64,000 nucleotides of DNA from Bacteroidia bacterium. Its GTDB lineage: Bacteria > Bacteroidota > Bacteroidia > Bacteroidales > Prolixibacteraceae. The notes beneath the pieces are model-generated. The model worked only from the letters and a program-made list of their open reading frames with translations, was not told the DNA's origin and did no database searches. This document shows, in pieces, positions 54,950 through 63,899 of this stretch. The DNA lies in contig JANYKW010000022.1 in assembly GCA_025358025.1 (NCBI GenBank), forward strand, positions 1 to 64,000, read 5' to 3'. Position 1 is the stretch's first letter. Each line of letters starts with the position of its first letter. Position numbers and translations under genes: made by a program.

Positions 54950-54989
54950 AGTACTTCTAGTACTTCGAGTTTGGAGTACTTCGAGTACT
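54950..54989. repeat. AGTACTTCGAGT word repeat, left arm (pair 2)
   Basis: This repeats AGTACTTC(T/G)AG and matches 14977-15014. It lies 16 nt upstream of the trmN6 start, with its inverted partner at 55071-55121. Confidence 0.75.
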
Positions 54990-55070
54990 GGAAGAGGTCG
55001 GATTTGGAGAGTATAGAATATATTTCAAACAGAAGAGAATCAGATTCGATCACAAATTGAGCAAAGCTTT

Positions 55071-55121
55071 GGAGTTCCCCACTCGAAGTACTCTAAGTAC
55101 TTGAAGTACTCGAAGTACTTG
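55071..55121. repeat. AGTACTTC word repeat, right arm (pair 2)
   Basis: It begins GAGTTCCCCACTCGAAGTAC and continues with three more AAGTACT words. It includes the stop codon (55093-55095) and the last codons of the lolD-like gene. It corresponds to the right arm of pair 1 at 15435-15459. Confidence 0.78.
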
Positions 55122-55773
55122 TTATAGTACCGTCCCGCAACTGGATCATCCTGTCTGTCATTCCGGCAAAATGATCGTCATGCGTCACTATGACAAAAGT
55201 ATGACCAAATTTTTCGCGGAGGGAAAAGAAAAGGCGGTACAGCTCTTCCTGATTCTGAGAATCCAGGTTACCGGAGGGTTCGTCCGCCAAAATAATGGAA
55301 GGATCGTTGATCAGTGCCCTTGCAATTGCTACTCGTTGCTTTTCACCACCGGAAAGCTGAGATGGTTTGTGGTGTTCACGGGGAAGCATATCCAAAATCT
55401 GCAGAAGTTCCCGTGCCCTTTTCTCGACAGCAGATTTCCTGGTTCCGGCGATATAGCCGGGGATGCAAATGTTTTCGAATGCTGTAAATTCAGGGAGTAG
55501 ATGATGGAACTGAAAAACAAATCCGATTTCCCTGTTACGAAATCTTGACAACTCTCTTTCGCCCATTTTAAACAAATCATTTCCATCAATGAATACCTTT
55601 CCTGAATCCGGTTGTATCAGTGAACCCATAATCTGTAGGAGTGTTGTTTTTCCAGCCCCGCTGGCACCCACCACAGATACGATTTCATGCTTTTCAACTT
55701 TCAGCGAAACAGCATTGAGAACCTGGAGATTTCCGTATGATTTGGTAATCTTGTTTGCTTCGAGCATAGTCAC
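55093..55773 (-). CDS. lolD: LolD-like ABC transporter ATPase
   Basis: A 226-residue ATPase of the lipoprotein-releasing/MacB type. Walker A is GASGAGKTT, the signature [15 protein letters not shown], and Walker [32 protein letters not shown] is the LolD Q-loop region. The permease partner (LolC/E) is not in the window. The C-terminal TSTSSTSST tail is encoded by an AGTACTTC repeat that also provides the stop, so the natural end is probably near LRDGTI. It should release lipoproteins from the inner membrane. Confidence 0.9.
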   Translation of the reverse strand: MTMLEANKITKSYGNLQVLNAVSLKVEKHEIVSVVGASGAGKTTLLQIMGSLIQPDSGKVFIDGNDLFKMGERELSRFRNREIGFVFQFHHLLPEFTAFENICIPGYIAGTRKSAVEKRARELLQILDMLPREHHKPSQLSGGEKQRVAIARALINDPSIILADEPSGNLDSQNQEELYRLFFSLREKFGHTFVIVTHDDHFAGMTDRMIQLRDGTITSTSSTSST

Positions 55774-55826
55774 CTGATCTGTGATTAATAATCAAGACGT
55801 GGTTGCAACATCCATGGTAAAAGGGA

Positions 55827-56093
55827 TCATTTCAACTCTTCATCTATTTTTCGGGTAAAATCACCGCTTTTTTTCTCAAAATTATCTTTGAGATTACCTA
55901 TATCTTTCTGAATATCTGAAGTGTGATCCGTAATTTCCCGTTTGATATCATCGGTGGCCTTGTGGAACTCACTCATCAGTTTCCCGATAGTTCTGGCAAT
56001 ACCTGGGATGGCATCTGCCCCGAATAAAAGGAGGACGAATAAAACGATGACCAGAATCTCACCACCACTAAAGAAAAGTAAAGGATGCGACAT
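55827..56093 (-). CDS. tatA: TatA/TatE-family translocase subunit
   Basis: An 88-residue protein with one N-terminal membrane helix (SGGEILVIVLFVLLLFGADAIPGIARTIGKL), the TatA hinge (FG then P), and an amphipathic helix (LMSEFHKATDDIKREI), followed by a charged tail. It would form the pore of the twin-arginine pathway with TatC, not seen here. It has 53 nt to the upstream lolD-like gene and might be TatB-like. Length suits TatA. Confidence 0.85.
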   Translation of the reverse strand: MSHPLLFFSGGEILVIVLFVLLLFGADAIPGIARTIGKLMSEFHKATDDIKREITDHTSDIQKDIGNLKDNFEKKSGDFTRKIDEELK

Positions 56094-56161
56094 AGAAGTA
56101 CACTTTTTTACAAAGATAACAATACTCTCAAAATTGATTCTCCTTCAACTGTTTTAGCTTA

Positions 56162-56190
56162 ATAAAAAACCCGGAATTTTTTGTTCCGGG
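56162..56190 (-). terminator. Intrinsic terminator after secDF
   Basis: CCCGGAA and TTCCGGG pair around a 7-nt loop, about 22 nt past the secDF stop; the minus strand continues TTTTTTATT. Confidence 0.88.
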
Positions 56191-56212
56191 CTCTTTAAAA
56201 TATTTATTGAAG

Positions 56213-59200
56213 TTATTTAGCTACTTCTTTCTTCTTTTTCATTTTCATGAGCAGCGTATCATAAGCAATCGGAGTTGCAACGAAAACTGAGGAGTAAGTT
56301 CCGAACATGATTCCAAACAGCAATGCGAATACAAATCCTTTGATGGATGTTCCACCGAAGAGGAATATGGCGAACAATACAACCAATACTGTCAGTGAAG
56401 TACTGAAGGTACGGCGCAGGGTACTGTTCATGGCATCATTGAAAGTTTTCTCCGGATCTTGTTTCGGATGCAGGTGAACATACTCACGGATCCGGTCAAA
56501 TACAATCACCGTATCATTGATCGAATAGCCGATGATGGTCAAAACGGCAGCAATGAATGACATATCGACTGCAAGCGAGAAAGAGAGCCATCCATCCAGC
56601 AACGAGTATAATCCGATGACAATGATGACATCGTGAGCCAGGGAGGCCAGGCCACCCACACCAAACTGCCAGTTTCTGAAACGCACGGCAATATAAAGAA
56701 AGATAATGAGCAGGGAGAAAAAGACTGATAATACGGCATCCTTCTTGATGTCATCTGAAATAGTAGGTCCTACTTTCTGAGAACTCATCCTGTAGTTTGA
56801 CAGGAATTTCTCCAGTGTGACATCAGAATCCATATATGGCTTCATCCCGTTGTAAAGTTTGGCTTCAACTTCATTGTCAACCGCTTCAGTTGCTTCCGCA
56901 ATACGATAATCCGTGGTGATACGAATCTGGTTGTTTGAACCAAAAGTCTTCACTTCAGGTGCGTTACCAAATTCCGAAGCCAAAGCTTTGGAGACATCTT
57001 CCACCATCACATCTTTGTTCAGACGAACCACATAGGTACGGCCTCCCTTGAAGTCGATGGAGTAGTTCATCCCTTTGAATACAATAGAAAGGATAGATAT
57101 ACCAATCAGGATAGAAGAAATAGTATAGAAAATTTTTCTCTTTTGAATAAATGGCATATTGACATGACGCAACCATTCACCGGATATTTTAGATACAAAA
57201 GTGATATTTTTGTTGGTATCCAGCCATCTCTCGAACATGAAACGGGAGATAAATATGGAAGTAAATAGTGAGGTGATAATACCAATTATTAAAGTAGTAG
57301 CAAAACCCTGTATCGGACCTGAACCGAATACATACAATACGATACCAGTCAAAAGAGTAGTAACCTGACCGTCAATAATAGCGGAATACGCATGATTGTA
57401 TCCGTCTTTGACCGCCAGCCGCAAACCTTTGCCTGCACGAACCTCCTCTTCGATACGTTCGTTGATCAGAACGTTGGCATCAACTGCCATACCCATGGTT
57501 AAGACAATACCCGCAATACCCGGCAGAGTCAGAACCGCTCCAAGAGAAGCAAGAATTCCTATCAGGAAGAAAAGGTTAACAAGCAGAGCCACATTGGCAG
57601 CCCATCCAGCCTTCTTACTATAGAAAAACAACATATAACTTAGAACCAGAAGGAATGCAATCAGGAAGGAGTACATACCACTCATGATCGATTCCTTACC
57701 CAGGGTAGGTCCAACAATCTCTTCCTGTACGATACGGGCAGGTGCCGGCATCTTACCTGATTTTAACATGTTGGCTAAGTCTTTGGCCTCATCCACAGTA
57801 AACTGACCCGAAATTTCGGTACGACCGTTTGGAATTTCACCCTGAACAGTCGGAAAGGACTGAACGTAATCGTCCAGTACTACGGCAACGCTCTTGCCTA
57901 CATTTTCGCGGGTCATCCGTTGCCATACTTTAGCCCCTTCCGCGTTCATGGTCATGTCTACCACACTTGTAGCCTTGTTTTGACCAAAATCCTGACGGGC
58001 CTCGGTAACAGCACCTCCGTCAAGCGGAGCGCGGCCATCCCGGCTGGATACTTTGATCGCGATCAGCTGGAAGAAATTACCATCTTTATCGGTCGCTTTT
58101 GCGGTCCATCTGAAGACCATCGTGCGTGGGAAAACAGACTTAATCTGCTGTAATTTAAGGTATTGGTTGACAGTAGATGTATCTTTAAAGTGCGAATAGC
58201 CAACAACCGGTCCGCGTGCAATCTGTCCATCACGCGAGGTATTTGGCGTCAGCACAGAGAATAAGGGGAAATTTTTTGCAATTTCTTCAGTAGATCCGGC
58301 AGCCAGCGAATCTTGCTCTTGTTTCTTAATTTCACTTACCAGGCTACTGGCAGTTGCTGTAGAATCTTTGGGTGCAGCAGTAGCAGAAACTGCAGCTATC
58401 GGAGAAGCTGATGCCTGTAAGGCCTTCACTTCACGCAATCTTTTATTGGCTTCGAGCAGGTAAGAATATACCTCACTGTTTTCATAGGTTTCCCAGAATT
58501 CGAGGCTTGCAGTACCCTGCAACAATTTACGCACCCTTTTGGCATCTTTGATCCCCGGTAATTCGACAAGAATCCGACCTTTGGTCTGAAGCTGCTGAAT
58601 ATTCGGCTGGGAAACACCAAAACGGTCGATACGTGTTCTGAGGATCTGGAAAGAGTTGTCAATGGCTGCATCGGTCTCCTTCCTGATAACAGTCAGAACC
58701 TGCGAATTGGTAGAGTTGTAACTTACCTGATCTCTTAGGTCCAGTGTATTGAAAATAGCTGCCAGCTTAGCGTTGGCATCAATCTCTTCAAATGACTTTC
58801 CAAAGAGTGTGACGAAATCCTCCTGGCTGGTCTGCTGTTTTTTCAGTGCCAACCGGATGGTGGCATTGAAAGTTGAATCAGTACTGTATCCTGATAGGGC
58901 ATGAATCAAATCCACCACAGATACCTCGAGGGTAACATTCATACCTCCTTTTAAGTCAAGACCCAGCGGTAACTGGAACTCTTTAACCTCTTTGAAGGAA
59001 TATTTCCTCAATCCAAGGAAATTGTAGACCGGTTGGTTCGCAATTGAGTCAAGATAACGTGTCTCTTGTACCTTTGCCAGAGCCTCCAATTCTACAACTG
59101 TTGCGCTTGGATTTTCCTTTTTTGCCTTGCTTACACCGTAAACAGCAGCATCTTTCTCAACTTTTACCGTTTTGTAGGTAAAGTAAAGCTGGTAAAAACA

Positions 59201-59251
59201 AACCAAACCTATCAAAATGGCTACAAGCCTGATCAATCCTTTATTCTGCAT
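56213..59251 (-). CDS. secDF: Fused SecD-SecF protein translocase subunit
   Basis: A 1012-residue membrane protein that uses proton flow to pull exported proteins through SecYEG. The SecD half starts with one TM and FQLPLGLDLKGGMNVTLEV, followed by the large periplasmic P1 domain and five TM helices (GIAGIVLTMGMAVDANVLINERIEEE). The SecF half begins GISILSIVFKGMNYSIDFKGGRTYVV and ends with the second set of helices (VLTIIGYSINDTVIVFDRIREYV). An Ala/Ser-rich, low-complexity insert (~270-310) in P1 is family-variable. The fusion is normal for Bacteroidota. Confidence 0.97.
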   Translation of the reverse strand: MQNKGLIRLVAILIGLVCFYQLYFTYKTVKVEKDAAVYGVSKAKKENPSATVVELEALAKVQETRYLDSIANQPVYNFLGLRKYSFKEVKEFQLPLGLDLKGGMNVTLEVSVVDLIHALSGYSTDSTFNATIRLALKKQQTSQEDFVTLFGKSFEEIDANAKLAAIFNTLDLRDQVSYNSTNSQVLTVIRKETDAAIDNSFQILRTRIDRFGVSQPNIQQLQTKGRILVELPGIKDAKRVRKLLQGTASLEFWETYENSEVYSYLLEANKRLREVKALQASASPIAAVSATAAPKDSTATASSLVSEIKKQEQDSLAAGSTEEIAKNFPLFSVLTPNTSRDGQIARGPVVGYSHFKDTSTVNQYLKLQQIKSVFPRTMVFRWTAKATDKDGNFFQLIAIKVSSRDGRAPLDGGAVTEARQDFGQNKATSVVDMTMNAEGAKVWQRMTRENVGKSVAVVLDDYVQSFPTVQGEIPNGRTEISGQFTVDEAKDLANMLKSGKMPAPARIVQEEIVGPTLGKESIMSGMYSFLIAFLLVLSYMLFFYSKKAGWAANVALLVNLFFLIGILASLGAVLTLPGIAGIVLTMGMAVDANVLINERIEEEVRAGKGLRLAVKDGYNHAYSAIIDGQVTTLLTGIVLYVFGSGPIQGFATTLIIGIITSLFTSIFISRFMFERWLDTNKNITFVSKISGEWLRHVNMPFIQKRKIFYTISSILIGISILSIVFKGMNYSIDFKGGRTYVVRLNKDVMVEDVSKALASEFGNAPEVKTFGSNNQIRITTDYRIAEATEAVDNEVEAKLYNGMKPYMDSDVTLEKFLSNYRMSSQKVGPTISDDIKKDAVLSVFFSLLIIFLYIAVRFRNWQFGVGGLASLAHDVIIVIGLYSLLDGWLSFSLAVDMSFIAAVLTIIGYSINDTVIVFDRIREYVHLHPKQDPEKTFNDAMNSTLRRTFSTSLTVLVVLFAIFLFGGTSIKGFVFALLFGIMFGTYSSVFVATPIAYDTLLMKMKKKKEVAK

Positions 59252-59314
59252 TGGAAAATCGGTTATTTATTTCTAATCTTAGTTAAATTTCTAAACCTGA
59301 AAATTCATAGTCCG

Positions 59315-59322
59315 CAAAGATA
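59315..59322 (-). promoter_or_regulatory. -7 element, probable secDF promoter
   Basis: The minus strand reads TATCTTTG, a perfect TAnnTTTG, about 64 nt upstream of the secDF ATG. No clear -33 TTG. Confidence 0.5.
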
Positions 59323-59423
59323 TTTATTTTTTTGATATTAAATAGTTGAAGAATCAGGTTTGTCATTCGAAATATAAAATAGTGATCAATACCCACATTA
59401 TCTATCAGTTGACTCCCGGTATT

Positions 59424-59843
59424 TTACAGAGAAATGGTTAGGTCTTCATAATCAATAGCTGCCTTTTCCCGGAAAAAGAAATCGCTTCCCAGCAATCCGG
59501 CAATTCTTTTGTCTGAATATTTTGAATATTCATCGTTGATGTGGTGAAGGTCAACAATGGCAACCTGAAGTGGGTCAAAGCTGAACCCTTCCAGTTGGAA
59601 ATGGCGGATCATTCCTGTAGAGGTTTCTACCATCTCTTTACCCAGTCCGGTGGCCATTGCACCGGAAGATTCATCATGGACAAACCTTGAAGCAAAAGCC
59701 CTGTCGACAACACTTTTTGAAGCGCCGGTATCCACTACCCACCAATAGTTTTCAACGCCATCTGCCACGGCTCTAACCAGCAGATGGATGCTTCCTTCTT
59801 CCAGAAAGACAACCTCCATCGGAATTTTATGCATTGCTCTCAT
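59424..59843 (-). CDS. Retropepsin-like aspartic protease (clan AA)
   Basis: A 139-residue protein with a single retropepsin fold. The catalytic motif is WWVVDTGASKSVVD (DTG-A), about residue 38, and the matching hydrophobic-hydrophobic-Gly motif is IAGLLGSDFF near 120. Such small enzymes act as homodimers. No signal peptide is seen, so it is probably cytoplasmic. Substrate unknown. It is downstream of mdh on the same strand with a 174-nt gap. Alternative starts are Met 4 or Met 9. Confidence 0.8.
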   Translation of the reverse strand: MRAMHKIPMEVVFLEEGSIHLLVRAVADGVENYWWVVDTGASKSVVDRAFASRFVHDESSGAMATGLGKEMVETSTGMIRHFQLEGFSFDPLQVAIVDLHHINDEYSKYSDKRIAGLLGSDFFFREKAAIDYEDLTISL

Positions 59844-60017
59844 GGTGCGAAGTAAATAAAAAAGAATCTGTCCTTTCAGGCAGCCTCCAATTTTATAGTC
59901 ACAAATTGAACCGTCGTTGCGATCAGAACGAACATCGTGGTAAGCAATCCGGTTGCCTTGCCACCCTCAGATCCGTTGAACCATCTCTGCAGGGAGGTAT
60001 AACGCAGCAATCTGTAC

Positions 60018-60950
60018 TTATTTGTTCAGCTCATCCAGAACGATCATCACCTCCCGAACATGGCCTTCACTCACTTTCATCATGGCAGCCTCCTTTTCGT
60101 TGAGTTGAAGTTCAAAGATCTTCTCGATCCCATTTTTACCCAAAACTACAGGGACTCCAAGGTAACAATTATCGATTCCGTATTCACCCTTCAATTGAAT
60201 GCATACCGGGAAAATTCTGCGCTGATCTTTCACGATGGCCTCCACCATTTGGGCTGCGGCGGCTCCCGGAGCATACCAGGCTGAAGTTCCCATTAATTTA
60301 ACCAGTTCGCCACCACCAACTTTGGTGCGTTGAACGATGGCATCCAGCCGTTCTTCAGAAACCAGTTCAGTAACAGGGATCCCACCAACAGTCGTATATC
60401 GTGTAAGGGGAACCATGGTATCACCGTGTCCTCCCAGCAACATGGCTGTGATCTCTTTCTGAGAGATATTCAGCTCATCTGAAAGAAATGCACGGTAACG
60501 GGCAGTATCCAGAATTCCAGCCATACCCAAAACCCTCTCACGCGGAAATCCGGAGGTAACATGCGCCTGATAGGTCATCACGTCGAGCGGATTCGAAACA
60601 ATAACCAGAATGGTATTGGGTGAATATTTGACAATGTTTTCTGTTACAGATTTGACGATACCTGCATTGACCTGAATCAGGTCATCGCGGCTCATCCCCG
60701 GTTTACGCGGCAGTCCTGAAGTGATCACAACCACTTCAGAGTTGGCTGTCATCGAATAATCGTTGGTAACACCAATCGTTTTGGTATCATAACTATTGAT
60801 TGGGGCTTTTTGCCAGATATCGAGGGCTTTACCTTCAGCGATACCTTCTTTGATGTCGAGAAGGATCACTTCGTTGACAATTTCACGGGATGCCAGCACG
60901 TCTGCACATGTAGCACCAACATTTCCTGCTCCTACAACGGTAACTTTCAT
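60018..60950 (-). CDS. mdh: Malate dehydrogenase (LDH-like)
   Basis: A 310-residue NAD-dependent enzyme interconverting malate and oxaloacetate. The cofactor motif is VVGAGNVGATCAD, with the specificity acid in ILLDIKEG. SGLPRKPGMSRDDLIQVN contains substrate-binding arginines, and GGHGDTMVPLTRY the catalytic His. The LDH-like (bacterial type 3) form fits Bacteroidota. A -7 element lies about 136 nt upstream. It is transcribed towards the protease gene. Confidence 0.96.
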   Translation of the reverse strand: MKVTVVGAGNVGATCADVLASREIVNEVILLDIKEGIAEGKALDIWQKAPINSYDTKTIGVTNDYSMTANSEVVVITSGLPRKPGMSRDDLIQVNAGIVKSVTENIVKYSPNTILVIVSNPLDVMTYQAHVTSGFPRERVLGMAGILDTARYRAFLSDELNISQKEITAMLLGGHGDTMVPLTRYTTVGGIPVTELVSEERLDAIVQRTKVGGGELVKLMGTSAWYAPGAAAAQMVEAIVKDQRRIFPVCIQLKGEYGIDNCYLGVPVVLGKNGIEKIFELQLNEKEAAMMKVSEGHVREVMIVLDELNK

Positions 60951-61085
60951 ATTTTTACTATTTAATTATTATTTTTCACTTTTGTACGGAGATTCTGCAT
61001 TGCAGTCATCTTAAAATTAAGCGATCAAAGGAACTCTGCTTGAATTGTTGCAATCACCGACTTTTTGCTGATTAAAATTCGACTG

Positions 61086-61093
61086 CAAAAATA
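61086..61093 (-). promoter_or_regulatory. -7 element, probable mdh promoter
   Basis: The minus strand reads TATTTTTG (TAnnTTTG) about 136 nt upstream of the mdh ATG. It is 4 nt from the hairpin at 61098-61120, so promoter and upstream terminator overlap. Confidence 0.5.
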
Positions 61094-61097
61094 TTTA

Positions 61098-61120
61098 GAA
61101 ATTCAACACTGTTGAATTTC
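61098..61120 (-). terminator. Hairpin after glmM, overlapping mdh promoter
   Basis: GAAATTCAAC and GTTGAATTTC form a perfect 10-bp stem with a 3-nt loop, 22 nt past the glmM stop. On the minus strand it is followed by TAAATATTTTTG. It may terminate glmM, act as an operator in the mdh spacer, or both. Confidence 0.6.
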
Positions 61121-61142
61121 TTTTCATAAAGTTAATGAAAAA

Positions 61143-62531
61143 TTAATCAATTAATTTTCTGACATCTAAGATAATCTTATCTGCCAAGATATTAGCCTGC
61201 TGTATAGTACTGCTTTCTGCATAAATCCGGATGATCGGTTCCGTATTTGATTTGCGCAGATGAACCCATTCCCTGTCAAAATCAATGCGGATCCCATCTA
61301 CATCATTAATCTTCCCGGTTTGATATAATGCTTTTATCTTTAAAAGCACCTCTTCGAGATTTATTCCCGGATTCAACTCAATTTTTTTCTTGGCCATAAA
61401 ATAGGAGGGATACTGTGCCCGCAAAGCAGAGCATTTCATCTTGCTTTTTGCAAGATGAGACATGAAAAGGCCAATTCCAACCAATGCATCGCGCCCATAG
61501 TGACTTTCAGGATAGATAACTCCCCCGTTTCCTTCTCCACCAATGACTGCTCCTGTGTCTTTCATACTTTTGGTCACATTCACCTCGCCCACAGCTGCCG
61601 GGGTATATTTAACCCCATATTTTTCTGAAATGTCCAGCAAAGCACGCGATGAGGAGAGATTCGAAACTGTATTTCCGGGTGTATGAGCCAGAATATAATC
61701 CGCCACAGCCACCAATGTATACTCTTCATTAAACATGGAGGCATCTTCATTGATGATGACCAGCCTGTCAACGTCAGGGTCAACCACAAAACAGACATCC
61801 ACCGCGTTTTTTAAAACAAGGGCTGCAGTCCCGGCCAGATTTTCGGGAAGAGGTTCTGGCTGATGGGCAAAATCCCCGGTTGGATCACAATTAATCTCAA
61901 CAACCCTTTTGACGCCGAGTGCCTTCAGAAGTTGAGGGACAATGAGGCCACCTACTGAGTTGACTGCATCAATGGCAACACTAAATCCGGCATTCCGGAT
62001 GGCTTCCACATCGACCAGCTTCAAATCCAACACTTTTTGTATATGGTAATCGGAGTAATCGGCCAATGAAATGACACCCAGATGATCAACATCAGAAAAA
62101 TCAAACTCATTGGCTTCAGCCAGTGCCAGGATTCTTTTCCCTTCCGAATCGTTCAGAAATTCCCCATCTTCGTTCAACAGTTTCAAAGCGTTCCACTGCC
62201 TGGGATTGTGACTGGCTGTAAGGATGATGCCACCCTGTGCCTTTTCGGCCACCACCGCAAGTTCTGTTGTAGGCGTGGTTGCAAGGCCAATGTCAATCAC
62301 ATCCATACCCATTCCAATCAACGTTCCGGCTACCAGCATATTGACCATCGAACCGGATATCCGGGCATCCCGTCCCACAACGATTCGGAGCTTCATTCCT
62401 ACAGGATGCCGCTCCCTGGTCCAAAAGGCATAAGCTGCGGTAAATTTAACCACATCGACCGGTGTCAATCCTTCACCAGGGAATCCCCCGATAGTACCTC
62501 TAATACCTGAAATTGATTTTATCAGACTCAT
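61143..62531 (-). CDS. glmM: Phosphoglucosamine mutase
   Basis: A 462-residue alpha-D-phosphohexomutase that makes GlcN-1-P for peptidoglycan and LPS precursors. The phosphoserine loop is ILTASHNPRQWNALKLL, the metal loop DPDVDRLV, the sugar loop GGEGNGGVIYP, and the phosphate-binding tail LRKSNTEPIIRIYAE. Length and the glutamate in the sugar loop (GGEGNGG) fit GlmM rather than PGM. It is divergent from the pseudouridine synthase gene. Confidence 0.93.
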   Translation of the reverse strand: MSLIKSISGIRGTIGGFPGEGLTPVDVVKFTAAYAFWTRERHPVGMKLRIVVGRDARISGSMVNMLVAGTLIGMGMDVIDIGLATTPTTELAVVAEKAQGGIILTASHNPRQWNALKLLNEDGEFLNDSEGKRILALAEANEFDFSDVDHLGVISLADYSDYHIQKVLDLKLVDVEAIRNAGFSVAIDAVNSVGGLIVPQLLKALGVKRVVEINCDPTGDFAHQPEPLPENLAGTAALVLKNAVDVCFVVDPDVDRLVIINEDASMFNEEYTLVAVADYILAHTPGNTVSNLSSSRALLDISEKYGVKYTPAAVGEVNVTKSMKDTGAVIGGEGNGGVIYPESHYGRDALVGIGLFMSHLAKSKMKCSALRAQYPSYFMAKKKIELNPGINLEEVLLKIKALYQTGKINDVDGIRIDFDREWVHLRKSNTEPIIRIYAESSTIQQANILADKIILDVRKLID

Positions 62532-62665
62532 ATCAATTATTTGGATACAAAATTGTTAAAATATCCTTGTTTTCCAAAGTATTGAGCGAGATTGAAAAGT
62601 GAACTGCTTTTTATCCGGTTTTTTTTGCGAAATTTGCAGCGGAATTGTATAATTAGTTGAATACC

Positions 62666-63844
62666 ATGAAGCGAGAAAGAGGACAGGAGCGTGATTCAAA
62701 GCGTACCGTCGAGAAACGTAGTCCGGGCAGCAGGCCCCGTATTAAAAAAGATGAGTCAGCCGGAACCGCCGGACGATCCAAAAGAGTGATCAGAACTGGA
62801 ACAGCTTACCCGGAAGATGTGGTAAAAGCAAGAAAGAAAACGGTCATCCCCCCCCCTGTCAGTGCTGGTAAAAGGATAGGAAAATCAAGGCCCGAAGCGA
62901 GCAAAGAGGTGACTCTACAACCCAAAAGAGTTTTTAAAGAGCGTACTTCAGATATTTTCCGCCGCAATGTCATCAATAAGCCTGTCCAGAAAAGATTTGA
63001 AGAGACTGAGACTGACAGTTTTCTTACCACCAAAGGAAAGGTTTTGCGAGGCAAGTTAGGCAAGCGCAATGTCATTGAGGGACTCAACCGTGAAAAGAAA
63101 AGCTCCCTGGCCAAAGCACCAAAAAACGATGGAACCATCCGCCTGAACCGTTTTATAGCAAACGCAGGAATGTGTTCACGCAGAGAGGCAGATACTTATA
63201 TCGCGACAGGATGTGTTACAGTCAACGGAGAAATTATTTCTGAGATGGGGTATAAAGTACAGACTGGTGACTCAGTCAGTTTCAATGGAAAACTTCTCTC
63301 CATTGAGAAGAAAGTTTATGTGCTGCTCAATAAACCCAAAGGATTTGTTACTACTGTGGAGGATCCGCATGCCGATAAAACAGTGATGGATCTTGTACAG
63401 CATGCCTGTTACGAGCGAATCTATCCAGTAGGAAGGTTGGATAAAAGCACCACGGGACTCTTGTTGTTCACCAACGATGGAGATCTTACCAAGAGGCTCA
63501 CCCATCCGAAATACAATAGGAAAAAAATATATCATGTACATCTGGATCAAAAGGTTACCAAAGCCCATCTGGATGAGATCATCAATGGAGTAACCCTCGA
63601 AGATGGTTTTGTAGCAGCCGACTCGGTCAGTTATGCAGATGAGGAGGACAAAAAACAGGTAGGAATTGAGATTCACTCCGGAAAAAATAAGATCGTACGC
63701 CGCATCTTTGAACATCTTGGGTACAAAGTTGTGAGACTCGACAGGGTATATTTCTGCGGATTAACCAAGAAGAACCTGCCCCGTGGCAAGTGGCGCTTCC
63801 TGACTCAGGAGGAGGTCAACATGCTAAAAATGAGCTCAAATTAG
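62666..63844 (+). CDS. RluB/RsuA-family pseudouridine synthase with basic extension
   Basis: About 392 residues, from ATG 62666 (TTG 62657 is in frame). Residues 1-155 are a lysine- and arginine-rich, low-complexity extension. An S4 RNA-binding domain follows (RLNRFIANAGMCSRREADTYI, ~158-215), then the catalytic domain with YPVGRLDKSTTGLLLFTNDGDLT (Asp about 259) and IHSGKNKIVRRIFEHLGYKV. It makes pseudouridine in 23S rRNA (RluB-like) or 16S. The basic tail is typical for Bacteroidota and probably unstructured. No partner downstream except the sigma factor start, 55 nt away. Confidence 0.92.
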   Translation: MKRERGQERDSKRTVEKRSPGSRPRIKKDESAGTAGRSKRVIRTGTAYPEDVVKARKKTVIPPPVSAGKRIGKSRPEASKEVTLQPKRVFKERTSDIFRRNVINKPVQKRFEETETDSFLTTKGKVLRGKLGKRNVIEGLNREKKSSLAKAPKNDGTIRLNRFIANAGMCSRREADTYIATGCVTVNGEIISEMGYKVQTGDSVSFNGKLLSIEKKVYVLLNKPKGFVTTVEDPHADKTVMDLVQHACYERIYPVGRLDKSTTGLLLFTNDGDLTKRLTHPKYNRKKIYHVHLDQKVTKAHLDEIINGVTLEDGFVAADSVSYADEEDKKQVGIEIHSGKNKIVRRIFEHLGYKVVRLDRVYFCGLTKKNLPRGKWRFLTQEEVNMLKMSSN

Positions 63845-63899
63845 TATCTGATTCCAACAGTTGTAATGTTTTGCTCCACCCGGAGACTAATTTAATACC

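Noticed and set aside
54784-55053. 89-codon minus-strand frame across trmN6 and the repeat gap
   Set aside because: Its sequence comes from repeat words and the wrong frame of trmN6.
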